64,000 nt of DNA from Dendrolimus kikuchii (Eukaryota; Arthropoda; Insecta; Lepidoptera; Lasiocampidae). This document shows, in pieces, positions 1 through 11,068 of this stretch. The notes below the pieces were generated by a model, which was not told the DNA's origin, ran no database searches, and saw only the letters and a program-made list of their open reading frames with translations. Position numbers and translations under genes: made by a program. Position 1 is the first letter of the stretch; every line of letters begins with the position of its first letter. The stretch is from positions 62,001-126,000 of the forward strand of contig CM034408.1 in NCBI GenBank assembly GCA_019925095.2, in the 5' to 3' direction.

Positions 1-183
1 ACCTCGCCGCCCATCCCGCCGGAGGGGGCGGCGAAGAAGGCGCGCGACGCCGCCGGCTGCGCGTAGTGCTCCAGGCCGGCGGAGGGGGCGTCGCAGCGGG
101 CGAGCGCGCGCAGCGGCGCCAGCGCCGGCAGCGACAGGCACGCGCCGCCGCCGCCCGTCCAGCACGCCCACACGCAGCGCCCG
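1..183 (-). CDS. FBXW5-like F-box/WD40 protein, exon 4 (partial, runs off the window)
   Basis: This exon continues the FBXW5-like gene and is cut by the left window edge. The acceptor reads TTGGCAG on the minus strand, with the exon starting at 183. Its first base completes the codon left open by exon 3, giving the join AVHPN-GRCVWACW. That reads like a WD40 blade, with a short hydrophobic strand followed by a glycine-rich turn. The rest (LSLPALAPLRAL and onward) is open to base 1. Donor and acceptor phases agree with exon 3, which is the main support. The very high GC content makes all other frames open too; those are shadows. Confidence 0.6.
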
Positions 184-265
184 CTGCCAACGAACGAGGC
201 ACCGAGGTTAGGAGTCGCCAGGCCCCGCGGCGCGGGTCGACATACCCGTGGCCGGTGGAGCTCAC

Positions 266-1108
266 TTCGGGTGCACCGCGAGGCCGGTGGGGCGCGCGGG
301 CAGCGGGCACGCGGCGTCCGGCGGCGTGCACAGCGCGCGCACCTCGGCCTCGGAGGGGTCGCGCTCGGGCAGCGGGGGCGCCTCGCGGGCGGCGCGCCAC
401 CGCCGCAGACGCGCGCTCAGGTCGCCCCCGGCGGAGGCGAGCAGCGGCGGCGGCCGACGCTCGACCAGCGCCCACAGCCCCACCGCCCCGCTCCCGGGGC
501 GGCCCCACGCACCCACCAGCACCCGCATTTGAGTCGCCCCTTCGGCCTGGCGAAACGCATCGGTCGTGAGGAACAGAAGCCGAGACAGACGCGCGCGGGT
601 TGCGGGGTTGCGGGCCACCGGACCGTACCGTGCGCGTGGCGCGCAAGTAATCCTCGCCGTCGCCGCAGCTCTCCTCCGCCGGCACCTCCGCCACGAGTGC
701 GCGCAGCAGGTGGCCGCCTTCGTTGAATATGCGCAGCAGCGGCGTGGTGACGCCGGCGTACTCCGAGTGCGTCTCCTGCGTGGCCGCGTTGAGCCACACC
801 GTGGTGGCGGCCAGCGTGGGCGCCAGCGAGCGCAGCTCGAAGGAGAGAAAGGCGTCACCGGCGGCGCCCGCCCAGCAGCCGGCGGCGCCGCCGCTGGCGC
901 GCGCCCTCGCGCCCGCCGCCCACCCGCCGTCCGCCACCTCGTGCAGCACGAGCAGCTCCCAGGCGTCGTGCTGCGCCAGCGCCCTCTTGCCGGCCACCAG
1001 CAGCCGGGTGCCTGCCCACTCGCCGCGCTCGGCACTCGCCCACCCGCGGCCCCCCAGCCCCGCACTCCAGCGCTCCTCCCACTGCCCCGTACCACACAAC
1101 TCCCAGAT
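266..1108 (-). CDS. FBXW5-like F-box/WD40 protein, exon 3, with a reading-frame slip
   Basis: The acceptor TTCAG at 1110-1109 opens the exon with IWELCGTGQW. Joined to exon 2 this gives the WD-repeat ending AAVS-IW. The block TTVWLNAATQETHSEYAG followed by LLRIFNEGGHLLRALV lines up with the human FBXW5 segment around CSVLWLNNAF and RLFKIQN, as far as I remember that family. Further on, LLFLTTDAF resembles the FBXW5 LIFTTG segment. The two halves lie in different frames: the frame changes between about 622 and 640, and no plausible intron (GT to AG, at least 50 nt) explains it. The exon ends at a GTGAGC donor after HP plus two bases. The slip could be an assembly error or a real lesion. Confidence 0.65.
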
Positions 1109-1670
1109 CTGAACACATTACAACAACCTTGTAAAGATGTACCTGAGATAAAAAAAAAAAAAAAAAAAAAAAAAATGTTACCACTCACATAAATAATATC
1201 TAAAAATGTATGAAAGAGGTATACCTCTACCGAAACGTCATACAACTCGATCACAATATATTTGTTGAGCATTATTTATAGTAATATTAACGTAACCTAA
1301 AGTAGGCCACAGCATCAACAAAATGCTGTATGTTGAACCATACAAACCAAAGTCAGCTTTGGTCAGGATGCTGAGGTCATATGTACAATATGTATAAACA
1401 GTAGCCCTAAAGCAAAATATCATACATGTAGCAATCGTCTGAGCATCAGTAAATAAGATATCTCAATAGAATTCAAAGGGGCTTTGCCCAAAAACTATGC
1501 AAAGCTTGATTCAAGTGATCACCTTGAATTTGACTTGTCTAATAGCCAGGATGTCTGGCAACTGCGGCTGGAAGACATAGGGTTTAAAGATTGTCAATGT
1601 AAGCAAGAATTGTCAACCAGCTTCCACACAACCAAGCCATAAATACATCAAAAACAAAAAAAAAATAATA
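1109..1670. other. Intron 2 of the FBXW5-like gene, left part
   Basis: AT-rich intronic sequence between exon 3 and the mariner element. A pure A tract at about 1150-1173 sits just past the exon. I see no other feature here. Confidence 0.5.
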
Positions 1671-2961
1671 TTAGGTTGAGGAAAAAATTTCTTCGCATTT
1701 TATATAAAAATTCAAAAGGTTTTTTTATAAAGTTTATTTACATTTCACTAAAGTATGTAGGTGCCATTTTGTTGTTTGTTGGTTGTTGTAGGGACATGAT
1801 TCCATTGCTATAAAAATTTTGGGGCTTCTGATCAAAAAAAAAAAAAAATAACTGCGACAAGTGGTTTTGGCAGTCCTCTCATGATGTTAACCTGACACTG
1901 CCTAAGGAATTCTGCAGAAAGCGAAACAGGTGAAAATCTGAAGGTGCAAGGTCAGGACTATATGGCGGATGCATTAACACCTCCCAGCCAAACTCTCGTA
2001 ATTTTTGCTGAGTGGCTAAATATGTGTGAGGTCTAGCGTTATCATGGTGAAAAACCACACCCCTTCTGTTGATTAATTCCGGCCGCTTTCTCTCAACTTT
2101 TTGCTTTAATCTCATCAGTTGTTCGCAGTACAGTTCAGGATCGATGGTCCTGCCTGGCGGTAACAGCTCATAATGAATAAGGCCCTTCCAATCCCACCAT
2201 ACACACAGCATCACCTTGTTGCGAGTTAACCCGGGTTTCGCCACAGTCTGTGAAGCCTGACCGGCCTTTGACCACGATCTTTTTCGCACATTCTTGTCGT
2301 ACGTGACTCACTTTTCATCACCAGTTATCAGCTTCTTCAAAAATGGTTCGGTTTCATTACGTCGTAATGAAGAATCACAAATGAGTACACGGTTCATTAG
2401 GTTTCTTTCAGTGAGCTCATGAGGCACCCAAATATCGAGCTTTTTTGTGTACCCAGCTTTTTCAAATGCACCAAAACCGTTTTGTGGTCAATTCCCAGTT
2501 CTCCAGCTACATCGTAACTACTAATATGCCGATCTTGCTTCACTTTTTCAAAAATGGCATCAATTTTGTCCGTAACAGGGCGACCAGAGCGACGTGCATC
2601 TTTGATATCAAAATTTCCGGATTGAAAACGCTTAAACCAAATTTGCGCTACTCTCACAGATACTGCATTAGGTCCATTAACATCACAATTTTTTTTTCGC
2701 GGCTTGTGTTGAATTTTTACCTTTTTTGTAGTAAAATTTTAAAATGTATCGAATTTCTTCATTAGATTCACTCATTTTAACAATGAGAAAAACAAATGAA
2801 AATCACACATTTTCCTATTTTGAATTTGGAATTGTCTTCTTTAAAATTAAAACTTTTTAATGATACCAAAACCAGCCAGATACAAATGGTATATATAGCC
2901 AAAGAGATCTTATTACAAGTTCATACATACTATATACGAAAAGACTTTTTCCCCAACCTAT
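1671..2961 (-). mobile_element. mariner-family DNA transposon, degenerate, in intron 2 of the FBXW5-like gene
   Basis: The left end begins TTAGGTTGAGGAAAAA directly after a TA dinucleotide. The right end, read on the minus strand, begins TAGGTTGGGGAAAAAG. The two match over about 30 nt as imperfect terminal inverted repeats. Between them lie mariner transposase remnants on the minus strand. Size (about 1.29 kb), TTAGGTTG ends and a TA target are what is expected of the mariner family. The element ends only about 33 nt from the splice donor of exon 2. Confidence 0.85.
1879..2775 (-). pseudogene. mariner transposase pseudogene
   Basis: The reading starts with MSESNEEIRYILKFYYKKG near 2775, then shifts frame in an A9 run near 2690. 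It resumes with the DNA-binding part (VAQIWFKRFQSGNFDIKDA, RSGRPVTDKIDAI) and an HTH-like HISSYDVAGELG. After further breaks the C-terminal half is open at 2289-1879, with the second and third catalytic aspartates visible in HHDNARPH and YSPDLAPSDFHLF. This is the mariner DD34D arrangement. The frameshifts make it non-functional. Confidence 0.85.
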
Positions 2962-2993
2962 TATATATAATCATAATAATGTAATATGCATAC

Positions 2994-3145
2994 CGAAACA
3001 GCGGCATCACTGGAGAGTAGAGCAAGGCGCTTTCCGCATGGACTCAACGCAGCATGCAGCAGGCCCTCGGAGGAGGGCTGCAGGTGGCCCACTGCCTCCC
3101 AGCCCGCCATGGCTTCCACGTACAGCTGTCGCCATCCCACTTCAC
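2994..3145 (-). CDS. FBXW5-like F-box/WD40 protein, exon 2
   Basis: The acceptor is GTTACAG (AG at 3147-3146) and the donor is GTATGC after base 2994. The translation runs EVGWRQLYVEAMAGWEAV, then a WD40 blade: SEGLLHAALSPCGKRLALLS followed by SDAAVS. This parallels the first WD repeat of FBXW5, which follows a short W-rich linker after the F-box. The exon starts in phase 1, matching exon 1, and ends in phase 0, so that exon 3 supplies the closing IW of the blade. Confidence 0.7.
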
Positions 3146-3665
3146 CTGTAACATAAACATATTCAATAGAAATTCCAGCACCAATCTCACAAATGAGGGC
3201 CATGAGAGCAGGCTGTTGGATAATATGTGCCCAAATTAATTAAATAAAACAATTTGATGAGATGAAAAAGTGATAAGTTTGCTTTACCTAGTGTTTGTCT
3301 CTTATTCGCTCTTCTCTTTAAGACTTGTTAGCATCTTGAAACATCCACAGGCGTAACTCATAACATGCAGCTCACTACAAAAAGGAATTAGGCTTCAGTT
3401 AGTTATAAATATTATGGCCCTGATACCATTTAGAACCATATAAGCACAAATGAGCTCTACCAACAAACATTTGCTTAGGCCAGTGATGTATGTATATTTC
3501 ATAGAATTAGTAACATGGAGCAATACCTAAGAATTAGCAAGCCATTATGCTGTTAACATAAATTAAATCAAAATAAGTGAAGAAAACAGTCTCCAAGGCT
3601 TGGTCATTTCAGATTCGACAAATCAGATTGAACATGCACTGGAAACTCATTAAGTCCTTTTTATT

Positions 3666-4285
3666 CAACTGCCAAGGAAACATAACCCATGTTTTTCACG
3701 GGCATCTTCTGTCCATAAATTTCTTTATTACATCTATCTTCCAAATGGCTAGATGGATTTTGACAGTTAAGGTAATGTTGTATTCTTCTCAAAAACCCAA
3801 GCGTCCTTAGACAGGTGTTTGAAAAAAATTGCGAATTTTTGGAGTGAAATAGGAATATGTTGATTAAAAAATCCAAGCCTATAGAGTAGGGTATCAAAAT
3901 AAAGGAGATTACAATTATATATATAAGTTACATTTTTGATAACATAAAAATGGACCATATTTGTGGACAGACCTTGTACTATCATACGAAATTTAGAATA
4001 GTTATAAACATCTGTAGTTCAATCATATTTAAAACAAACAAATAAGAATGTGCCAGAACACTAAAAAGTCAATAATATGTATTTAAAAAAATATTAAAAA
4101 GCTGACTGCAAAAAAGACAATGTAATTAGTTTAGGCTTTCAACTCATATTATAGTCTGTTATACCTAAATAGAGTTTCCTTTGTATACAGTTTATTTTTA
4201 TTTTATTTTCTATTCTCAATCTTGTTTTGGTCTTTTTAGTGTCACTTTAAATTAAATTGTCTTTTTTGCAGTCGGATTTTTGATT
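3666..4285 (+). repeat. Interspersed repeat with a terminal foldback (copy 1)
   Basis: The stretch 3666-3935 matches 27548-27830 in direct orientation, including CTGCCAAGGAA, AGGTGTT, TTGCGAATTTTTGG and GAGTAGGGTAT. Its right part folds back: arms at about 4095-4121 and 4257-4281 are inverted copies around CTGACTGCAAAAAAGACAAT. The same GACTGCAAAA-type end is present beside the second copy. It is an AT-rich dispersed element of unknown class with no coding capacity seen. Confidence 0.6.
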
Positions 4286-4499
4286 TTTAAAAATTTTTTT
4301 TTTTTCAGTTCACTAAAACACATGCAGCTATTAGACATAATTATGTACAGTGTACATTGTATAACCATTTCAGTGCTTGAAGTGCAGTGTATTTTTCGGG
4401 AAACTTTGATTATACAGTGTAAATAATAACATCTGAATTGGGAACAGGAGGAGTGATTTACAACTCTGAAACTTAAAAAATAAATTGTTCAGACCTGGT

Positions 4500-4752
4500 C
4501 CACCTGATGAAAAGTGGTTACCATCCCTTATGAACATTTGTAATACCAAATGTACTAACAATGTGCTGCCACTCTCTAAAGGGAGACTGGAATCTGGTCA
4601 ATAATGCCAGAACACAACTCAAGGTGGTTATGGCTGCATACTCTAGACCAGGGGTGGTAACCCTCCAAATGGGTAAATACCCTACCATCTTATGGCAGGC
4701 CCCCCGACCGCAGGAGCTTGTATACCTACTCCATTCCTGCAAGGATAAAAAG
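4500..4752 (+). repeat. MITE-like 'TTGCAGGA' repeat, truncated copy
   Basis: Matches the family present at 25803, 26811, 41984, 51353, 60056 and 61945. Shared landmarks are CACCTGATG, GGTTACCATC, GGGAGACTGGAA, CAGAACACAACTCAAGG, TCTAGACCAGGGGTGGTA and the end TTCCTGCA. The left terminus is missing or degenerate. The family is non-coding and is described in the findings. Confidence 0.75.
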
Positions 4753-5316
4753 GCATAAGATGTTTTTAATTTGGAATTGTGTTTAATAAAATCACAATTG
4801 TTTAGAGAAATATTAAATAGAAACAAAATACTGGACTCATCCTTACATTACCAGAAACACAAATTGTAGAGATTAATTGTCACTGGAAAAGAACGACAAC
4901 ATGTTTTTTTTTTTAATCATTTTACCGAAGGTCTTATGAATCTTATGATCATCTTGTTACTGTTCCGCTACCATTTTGCTGAGATTCAAGAGATGTGATG
5001 CACAAACAACCATCACGACTGGGAACTACAAGTCTCAATATACCCACCTTGTCAGCAGATGAGTAGGATACCAGAAGCTAGGTGAACTAATTGCCATACA
5101 AATGTACATCTCACATGCATATGTGTGGTACTCCTAGGTGACTCATCTTCGAGATTCACATAGGGTACAAGTCATGTGTAGGTATCATGATGTAGTAGCG
5201 CCTTAGAGTTGCCTCAAGAGCTCTGTTCTTTGGCATCAGATTTGGTTGAGGCTCAATTTTCATTTGGTGTATAATTATGTGACTGTGTTGTTGAATAGGC
5301 ATTATGAGAGGATTAC

Positions 5317-5560
5317 CGTCCTCACGCAGCAGCGCCAGTTGAGCGGTGCGCGACAGCGGAGCCTGCGCCGCGAGCAGATGGCGCCAGAGTGAGGGCGCGG
5401 CGGCGACGCGGCGCCACGCGCGGCACACCGCGCCCGCGCGCGCCAGCTCCGCGCCGCTGAGCCACGCGAACACCAGCTCCAGCGCCACGCGGCTCAGCTG
5501 ATGCCGCCCTTGCCACTGCCACCGACTCCCACCTTCCCCTTCAGCTCTCATTATTAACAT
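5317..5560 (-). CDS. FBXW5-like F-box/WD40 protein, exon 1 with the F-box
   Basis: The start codon at 5560 gives MLIMRAEGEGGSRWQWQG, followed by an F-box: HQLSRVALELVFAWLSGA, ELARAGAVCRAWRRVAAA, PSLWRHLL. F-boxes bind Skp1 and link substrates to SCF ubiquitin ligases, and the WD40 part encoded downstream would bind substrate. An F-box followed directly by a W-rich linker and WD repeats is the FBXW5 layout; the assignment rests on remembered similarity, not a search. The donor is GTAATC after GAGGACG, leaving phase 1 to match exon 2. A second ATG three codons in could also be used. GC content is far above the flanks. Confidence 0.75.
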
Positions 5561-7580
5561 TTATTCACAACCACATCAATTAAGTCCTCTCCTTTTACTG
5601 TGGAAAGCTGCGCTTTAGCTGGTTATGTACTCTGTTAAATAAGTGTTGGTTTCGCACAATAACTATCTATTTACAATCAAAAAACATCAGCTGCTCTGCT
5701 AACTAAAATCAGCCAGTTCCAGCAGAACACTATAACATATAAATAGATTGCTCTACAGCTGACTCAGCTGACAGATAGAGTTGAGATGTTGTGAATTTGC
5801 CCTGCAGCCTTTGTTCGGAAATTTTGTGTAAACTTATACAGTATACTGATCAAGGATTGAATTTCTTGAGTAGTTTCATGCATTTCTTTAAAATTACTCC
5901 CTTGAACGATTTCATTTCAGGATTTGTGTTTCATTATAGCATTAGAATTATAATTAATAAAATGTTCTTATATTTGATAAATTACAGCAAATAAATTAAT
6001 AAATATCCCGATTTCATATATTTTTATTTTCGAGTAATTTCGTAATTTTGAGTTTCACATTGAAATTGCATATGTCAGCTGTCAGTCTAAAAATTTGTAA
6101 ATTCGTCACAGTGGCAGGCAAAAAAACTAATTCTATACAGAATTGTCAATTGTATACGCTTCTCACCATTCGCCAGAAACTGAGAATGTGAACTTGAGAT
6201 GTGTAACTCAGGAGTATAATCTTTCAAAATGCGAAATCACTCTTTAAATCTTTGGTTTTGAAAATACATATTTAACTCACTGAGAGAATGAAACAATCAA
6301 TACCTACTTGATCAATAGATATTTGCATCATATCATGGACAACTGAATGAATTATGTCAACTGAAACCAAAGATTTAACAGAGTTAAAGATTTAAAAGAG
6401 TGATTTAAATCTTTCAAGGAAAAAGATTTATAAATCACTGGTCTCATTGGTGGTTTAGTTTGCGAATCGCTAATGTGAACGCCCTTCTCGTGTTCTCGCG
6501 ATGATATCCGCGGGAACATCTAGCTGAGAACGCGAGAACTTTAAGCGAGTTAGTGCAGGCTTAGTAATTTTCATGTTCTAGTAAGGTTTTTACTGACTTT
6601 AAATAATTTGTTGTAGCGATTTGAAAAGGTACATTTCACCAAATAGACCGACTTTCAACACAAACAGATAATTCTTCGATTATTGACAACTTACTTCATT
6701 ATCTATTTTTAATTAAACAATTAAAAAAAAAGTATCTACACATAGTAGGGAAGCCCAAGATGCTAAATGTGGAGTTACTCGAGCGTCGCGGGGACTTTTT
6801 GGATTGTGAAGATTAGATGCTAAAAAGGAAAAAAGTTTATATGATGTATGCCCTTTCACTGGTGCGAGGAGCGTGTACAGGTTTAAAAAAAAACGAGTCG
6901 CACAGAAATACTCAAGCGCGTCAAACATTCAAAAGGGCTGTTAATTAAACCCTAACGGAACGGAACTCCTATTCAAAAAACTGACGATTTGAACGCGATC
7001 AAAAGTCATGGCCGATTTTTGAACATGCAAAAAAAAGTAACATTCTAATACTCGAGCGCATCAGATTAATATACAGACCGTTCAGCTTCATGTCCTTGTC
7101 GTACTGTCCCAAATCTGACAATTATGTGGAGGAATTTCCGTAGTGTGACGGTTTGAAAAAAATAATGAAGAATAAAAGATACCCCCACCCTATATGGAGG
7201 GTTCCTATATGGTGGGGGTACATAATAGTATGCAAGGTTTCTCCCCTTATGTTATTCTGCCGCGCTCGAGTAAACCCCAAAATCCCCGCCTGGTCTCCCC
7301 TACTAGCAGGAAATCTACTCTCCAAGTTCCGCTAAAAACTTCATCACCGACAACAGAGATATCTTGTCGACCATGTTACTATTTATCTAGGTTAATAATT
7401 TATTATTCTGAGCAGCGTCCAGGAAAATACGACTTTTGTTTTTATACCACGCTAAAGCAGCTGTTATATGACCATTGTTCTAGAATTTATTGTGGATTTT
7501 ATTCTATCCTACTATTTTTTCCTTCTTATCCAATCCCCTTCATCCCATTAGGTGGGCCGCCTGTCAATTTGTCTGTTTTT
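5561..7580. other. Upstream region of the FBXW5-like gene / intergenic
   Basis: AT-rich sequence that should contain the promoter and 5' leader of the FBXW5-like gene; no convincing TATA box was found. It includes an inverted GTTCTCGCG / CGCGAGAAC pair near 6490-6540 and a hairpin at 7180-7220. No ORF here looks coding. Confidence 0.4.
7180..7220. repeat. Near-perfect hairpin
   Basis: The arms TACCCCCACCCTATATGG and CCTATATGGTGGGGGTA are inverted copies of each other with one or two mismatches, around a six-base loop. Function unknown. Confidence 0.7.
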
Positions 7581-7581
7581 T

Positions 7582-7850
7582 TATGTTTAAGGCTTGGCAA
7601 CTAGGCCTTTAAGCCAGGCGCAGTTGTATTGTAGGCTACAATCCACACCATTCAATGGAATTCTTGTGAAAACTCGAAAGGCCACGTTTGACTATACAGT
7701 TCACATTTCTCACAAAAACACATAATTACTACTCAAAAACTATCGGTATCCTACAACTATGGTTCATTTTAGAGTAATTTTACACATTTTTAGAAAATAA
7801 AACTGCACAGCACTACGTCCCCTTTCAGTTTCCGCCAAAAACTCCTTGTC
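7582..7850 (+). repeat. Interspersed repeat, about 270 bp (copy 1)
   Basis: Highly similar to 48442-48712 in the same orientation. Shared blocks include AAGGCTTGGCAACTAGGCC, GTTGTATTGTAGGCTACAAT, AATTACTACTCAAAAACTAT, TTTTAGAGTAATTTTACACA and CCGCCAAAAA. The opening block can fold on itself (AAGGCTTGG / GGCCTTTAAGCC). No coding potential. Class unknown. Confidence 0.7.
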
Positions 7851-7954
7851 TGTTTCGCGATAAGAAAAATGTAGGGCGGATTACTACTTACTTACCCATC
7901 GCGTCATCGTTTTGAGTATTAAATAATTGAATACCACGATCGTATTTTTAATTG

Positions 7955-7960
7955 TTTAAT
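7955..7960 (-). terminator. Candidate poly(A) signal of the large gene
   Basis: ATTAAA on the minus strand, about 53 nt downstream of the stop codon at 8015-8013. It is a common variant of AATAAA; weak evidence on its own. Confidence 0.35.
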
Positions 7961-8012
7961 TATATACAGACATGCTTATATCTAAGGAGTAGAGAGCGAG
8001 GCGCGCCTCGGA

Positions 8013-8142
8013 CTAGGAGCGCAGGTAGTGGCGCGGCGTGCGCGCGCGCGCGCGCGTCAGGTCGCGCTCGCTCATGGTGGGCACGCGCGGCTTCAGCTCC
8101 GGCACGATGGCGCACCCCAGCACCGACAGGCCCTTACTCGGC
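8013..8142 (-). CDS. Large uncharacterised protein, terminal exon
   Basis: After an ACCATCAG acceptor the exon reads PSKGLSVLGCAIVPELKP, RVPTMSERDLTRARARTP, RHYLRS and then TAG. Two codon bases from the preceding exon (ending API-AG) complete an arginine, giving APIRPSKGLS. The segment is far too ordered to be a chance open frame and looks like a conserved C-terminal motif, but I cannot name the family. The pyrimidine tract before the acceptor is poor. The preceding intron carries a maT transposon. Confidence 0.6.
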
Positions 8143-9562
8143 CTGATGGTCATATTACATGGTCAGCGTCACGCCGCAACAGTGCTTACATAGAGACCTT
8201 ACATTTCAACCTTAGAAACTTCAGAAAAGTAGCCTACGAGAGAATGAGATAAATATAAAGTATCAGTATTAGAATAATTACTTATAAGGTTTATTATTTT
8301 TATAATATTTTTGCCAAGCTCAACACTTATTTTATATGTTATTGCAAAATTTCGTATTTCACATATTTAAGATACATTATAATATATCTTAAATATTATG
8401 TGATATATTAATGGACATGAAACCTGAATAAAATGTGTTATAACAGATTTTATTCAGGTTCCATGTTTTCACTTTGAACAAATGACACGAAAGGCTTTCG
8501 TGATATATAAAATAGGAAACAAATTCTCTAGTTTCAATTAGAATTATGAACTTCAAAACTTCAAGATATTTGCAACTCTATCTTTATGACGATAGTGCTT
8601 AAATTATTAAATATCTCCTTTTAGTGTCAATTTTTTCGTTTCATCGAGTTTCAAATCACAACAATTCTAAAGAAGTTTCACTTCAACAAGTTTAATTATT
8701 TTATTACTTTCTAACAAAAATACAGTTATTATCTACAATATTATAACATTCTAAAAAATCAGTGTCTGTATATTGAAGCTATTTAAAAAAAAATCGCAAT
8801 TGGAATACACTATATAAACGACGGAGAACATGATTTCTTGTCTGTTTGGACTCACGTAAAAACTACGAGGCCAATTTCGATGCAGTTTTCGCTGATCGAC
8901 AGCAAATTCTTAAACTTAAAATCTGCGCTATTTTTTTCCCTGAGAATCCCGCGGGAAATTTTCTAGGAATGATTGTTAATGGCCGGATTAAAAAAAAACG
9001 AATTCCATTATTTTCTCACTGGTCAAGAGCAAATTTTATGTAATAAAATGTGTGATATTTCTTATCCCGAGAATCCCGCGGATGTTTATTCGGGAGCGGT
9101 TTGTAGGTATTCGGGTGCATAAAAATTTGCTTATTCCAACACAGTTCTCACTAAAACGATAGCTTAGATTCTTTTTTTAATGCTGCGGCGGTCATTTGTG
9201 TCCCGGGAATCCCAGGGGAATTGCAAGTCAAGCGTGGACGAAGTCCGGACTTACCCCAGTTCTTCAATATTTTTTTGTGAAATCGCTCTAAGCAGACGAC
9301 TTTTATTTGTAGGGATTGTTTGAAGTTGATTCTTGTCGTACTATACGAGTATAATAATTATACTCTACTATAATTATTACAGTATTGCCTGGAAAATATT
9401 GTAAATATGGCTTGTTATTGTAATTGTGCGGTTACAGCCGTGCAGACCGCATAATCAGCACTTACACTGACACCGCGGCCAGGTATACGAACGGTACAGT
9501 AATTGTATATTTTGGTATGCAATAACTACCAATTTATCTTTATTAATATTTATTTATATATA
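8143..9562. other. Last intron of the large gene, right of the terminal exon
   Basis: AT-rich intron. It contains a hairpin at 8416-8465 and, around 8840-9240, several scattered copies of a CCCGCGG/AATCCC motif typical of decayed repeats. No exon was recognised. Confidence 0.4.
8416..8465. repeat. Hairpin with 19-nt arms
   Basis: CATGAAACCTGAATAAAAT and its near-exact inverted copy ATTTTATTCAGGTTCCATG flank a 12-nt loop. Function unknown. Confidence 0.7.
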
Positions 9563-10793
9563 CTCAGTCTGGCCATAAATACTGTTACAATTAAAAAGAA
9601 TCAAAATATTACATTTGAATTTAGAATCTGTCATTTTTATATGACTGTTCATTGGTTTTCTCATTTTGGCGCCAATACATTGTACATTTTGCGATATTAA
9701 AATGAAGTGAGGCGATAAAGAGAACCGAATCGCGGTGATTGCATTACACAAAGTAGGTATAGAGCCAAATGCAATTTTTAAAACTCTCCATATGCTTGGT
9801 ATTAGTCAAATGTTTGTGTAACGGGCTATTAATAGGTACAATGAGACCTCCTCTGTTTGTGACAGAAAAAGATCTGGCCGTCCACGTAGTGTTCGTACGA
9901 AAAAGATGGCCAAAGCAGTAAGGGAAAGAATTCCAAGAAATTCTGTCCGAAAGCAAAAGATTTTATCTCGGGAGATGAAGATATCACCTAGAACCATGTC
10001 GAGTATTTTAAAAGATGACTTAGGACTTGCAGCCTATAAGAGACACACTAGTCATTTCTTAACTCATAATTTAAAAAAGAATAGGGTGGTAAAATCGAAA
10101 CAACTACTGAAGCGGTACGCAAAGGAAGGGAGGTCACAGAAAAATGTTGTTTACGGATGAGAATTTTTTTACAATTGAGCAACGTTTTAACAAACAAAAT
10201 GACCGTATTTATGTTCAAAGCTCTAAGGAAGTTTCTCAATTAGTCGACTCAGTGCAACGTGGGCATTATCCGTCTTCAGTGATGGTTTGGTGGGGTGTTA
10301 GCAATGAAGGAGTGACTGAGCCATATTTTTGTGAAAAAGGTATCAAAACATCGGCACAAGTGCATCAAGATACCATTCTTGAGAAGGTAGAACAACACCA
10401 TGTTCAATAACCAAGAATGGTCCTTCTTTGGTTGGAAACGAACGTTTCGGACTTCATCAGAGCTGAAGACTGGCCGTCGTCTAGTCCCGATCTTAATCCG
10501 CTGGATTATGATTTATGGTCAGTTTTAGAGTACGGCTTGCTCTAAGCGCCATGATAATTTGGAATCCCTAAAACAATCCATACGATTGGCAGTGAAGAAT
10601 TTTTTCATGGAAAGAGTGCGTGCTTCTATTGATAACTGGCCTCGACGTTTAAAGGACTGTATTGCAGCCAATGGAGACCACTTCGAATAAGCTTTTTATA
10701 TTTTAAATTGTTTTATATTTATGTATTAAACTAGCACACTGTAAAACTTATAAATGTTATTTGCAATAAAAAAAATAATTATGACAAGACTAG
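9563..10793 (+). mobile_element. maT-like Tc1/mariner transposon, degenerate, in the last intron of the large gene
   Basis: The left end is CTCAGTCTGGCCATAAAT after a TA. The right end read in reverse is CCTAGTCTTGTCATAAT, also beside a TA. The ends match imperfectly as terminal inverted repeats. The element encloses a broken transposase in the plus direction. Its size of about 1.23 kb is normal for maT elements. Confidence 0.8.
9702..10690 (+). pseudogene. maT-like transposase pseudogene
   Basis: The N-terminal HTH region is recognisable (NRVAVIALHKVGIEPNAIF, RSGRPRSVRTKKMAKAVRER), with an in-frame stop near 9820. The first catalytic aspartate is in LFTDENFFTIEQRFNKQNDR, and the core continues with VQRGHYPSSVMVWWGVSNEG. 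The third aspartate is in EDWPSSSPDLNPLDYDLWSV, and the C-terminus IDNWPRRLKDCIAANGDHFE ends at a TAA. The expected second catalytic segment (a DSAPAH-type motif) is missing, because about 30 residues are deleted near 10400. Stops and frameshifts also occur, so the enzyme is dead. Confidence 0.85.
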
Positions 10794-10923
10794 GTATATA
10801 TATACATATATATTAGGTTACCAGTCGATCTATATTATGTGGAACCCTCTAAATATGAATCCGACTCGCATACGGTCACCTCCGAATGGAGGGACTGCTG
10901 GCATATAATATTTAGGTGTGTAC

Positions 10924-10982
10924 CTGATCGGTGCGAGATCTGCGTCTGGCAGCCAGCAGTGCAGGGAGTACCCCCGCCGCGT
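10924..10982 (-). CDS. Large uncharacterised protein, 59-nt exon
   Basis: Bounded by a TTGTTTCAG acceptor and a CAG|GTACAC donor. It reads TRRGYSLHCWLPDADLAPI plus two bases. The phase (0 in, 2 out) fits both neighbours. The WLPD segment is hydrophobic and conserved-looking; no family could be named. Confidence 0.65.
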
Positions 10983-11068
10983 CTGAAACAACCGCCTTCT
11001 GGGTGTAAATATAATCACAACGTGCGGAAGAGCGAACCGCGTGCACCGCGTCGCCGTTCGAAGTGTAC

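Larger units (their letters stand above)
3146..5316. other. Intron 1 of the FBXW5-like gene
   Basis: About 2.2 kb of AT-rich intron. It holds two interspersed repeats listed separately (about 3666-4285 and 4500-4752). I see no coding exon in the remainder. Confidence 0.5.

Noticed and set aside
66..1192. Several plus-strand open frames of 94-208 codons over the left end
   Set aside because: They are antisense shadows of the GC-rich FBXW5-like exons; their content is Arg/Ala/Gly/Pro filler with no motif.
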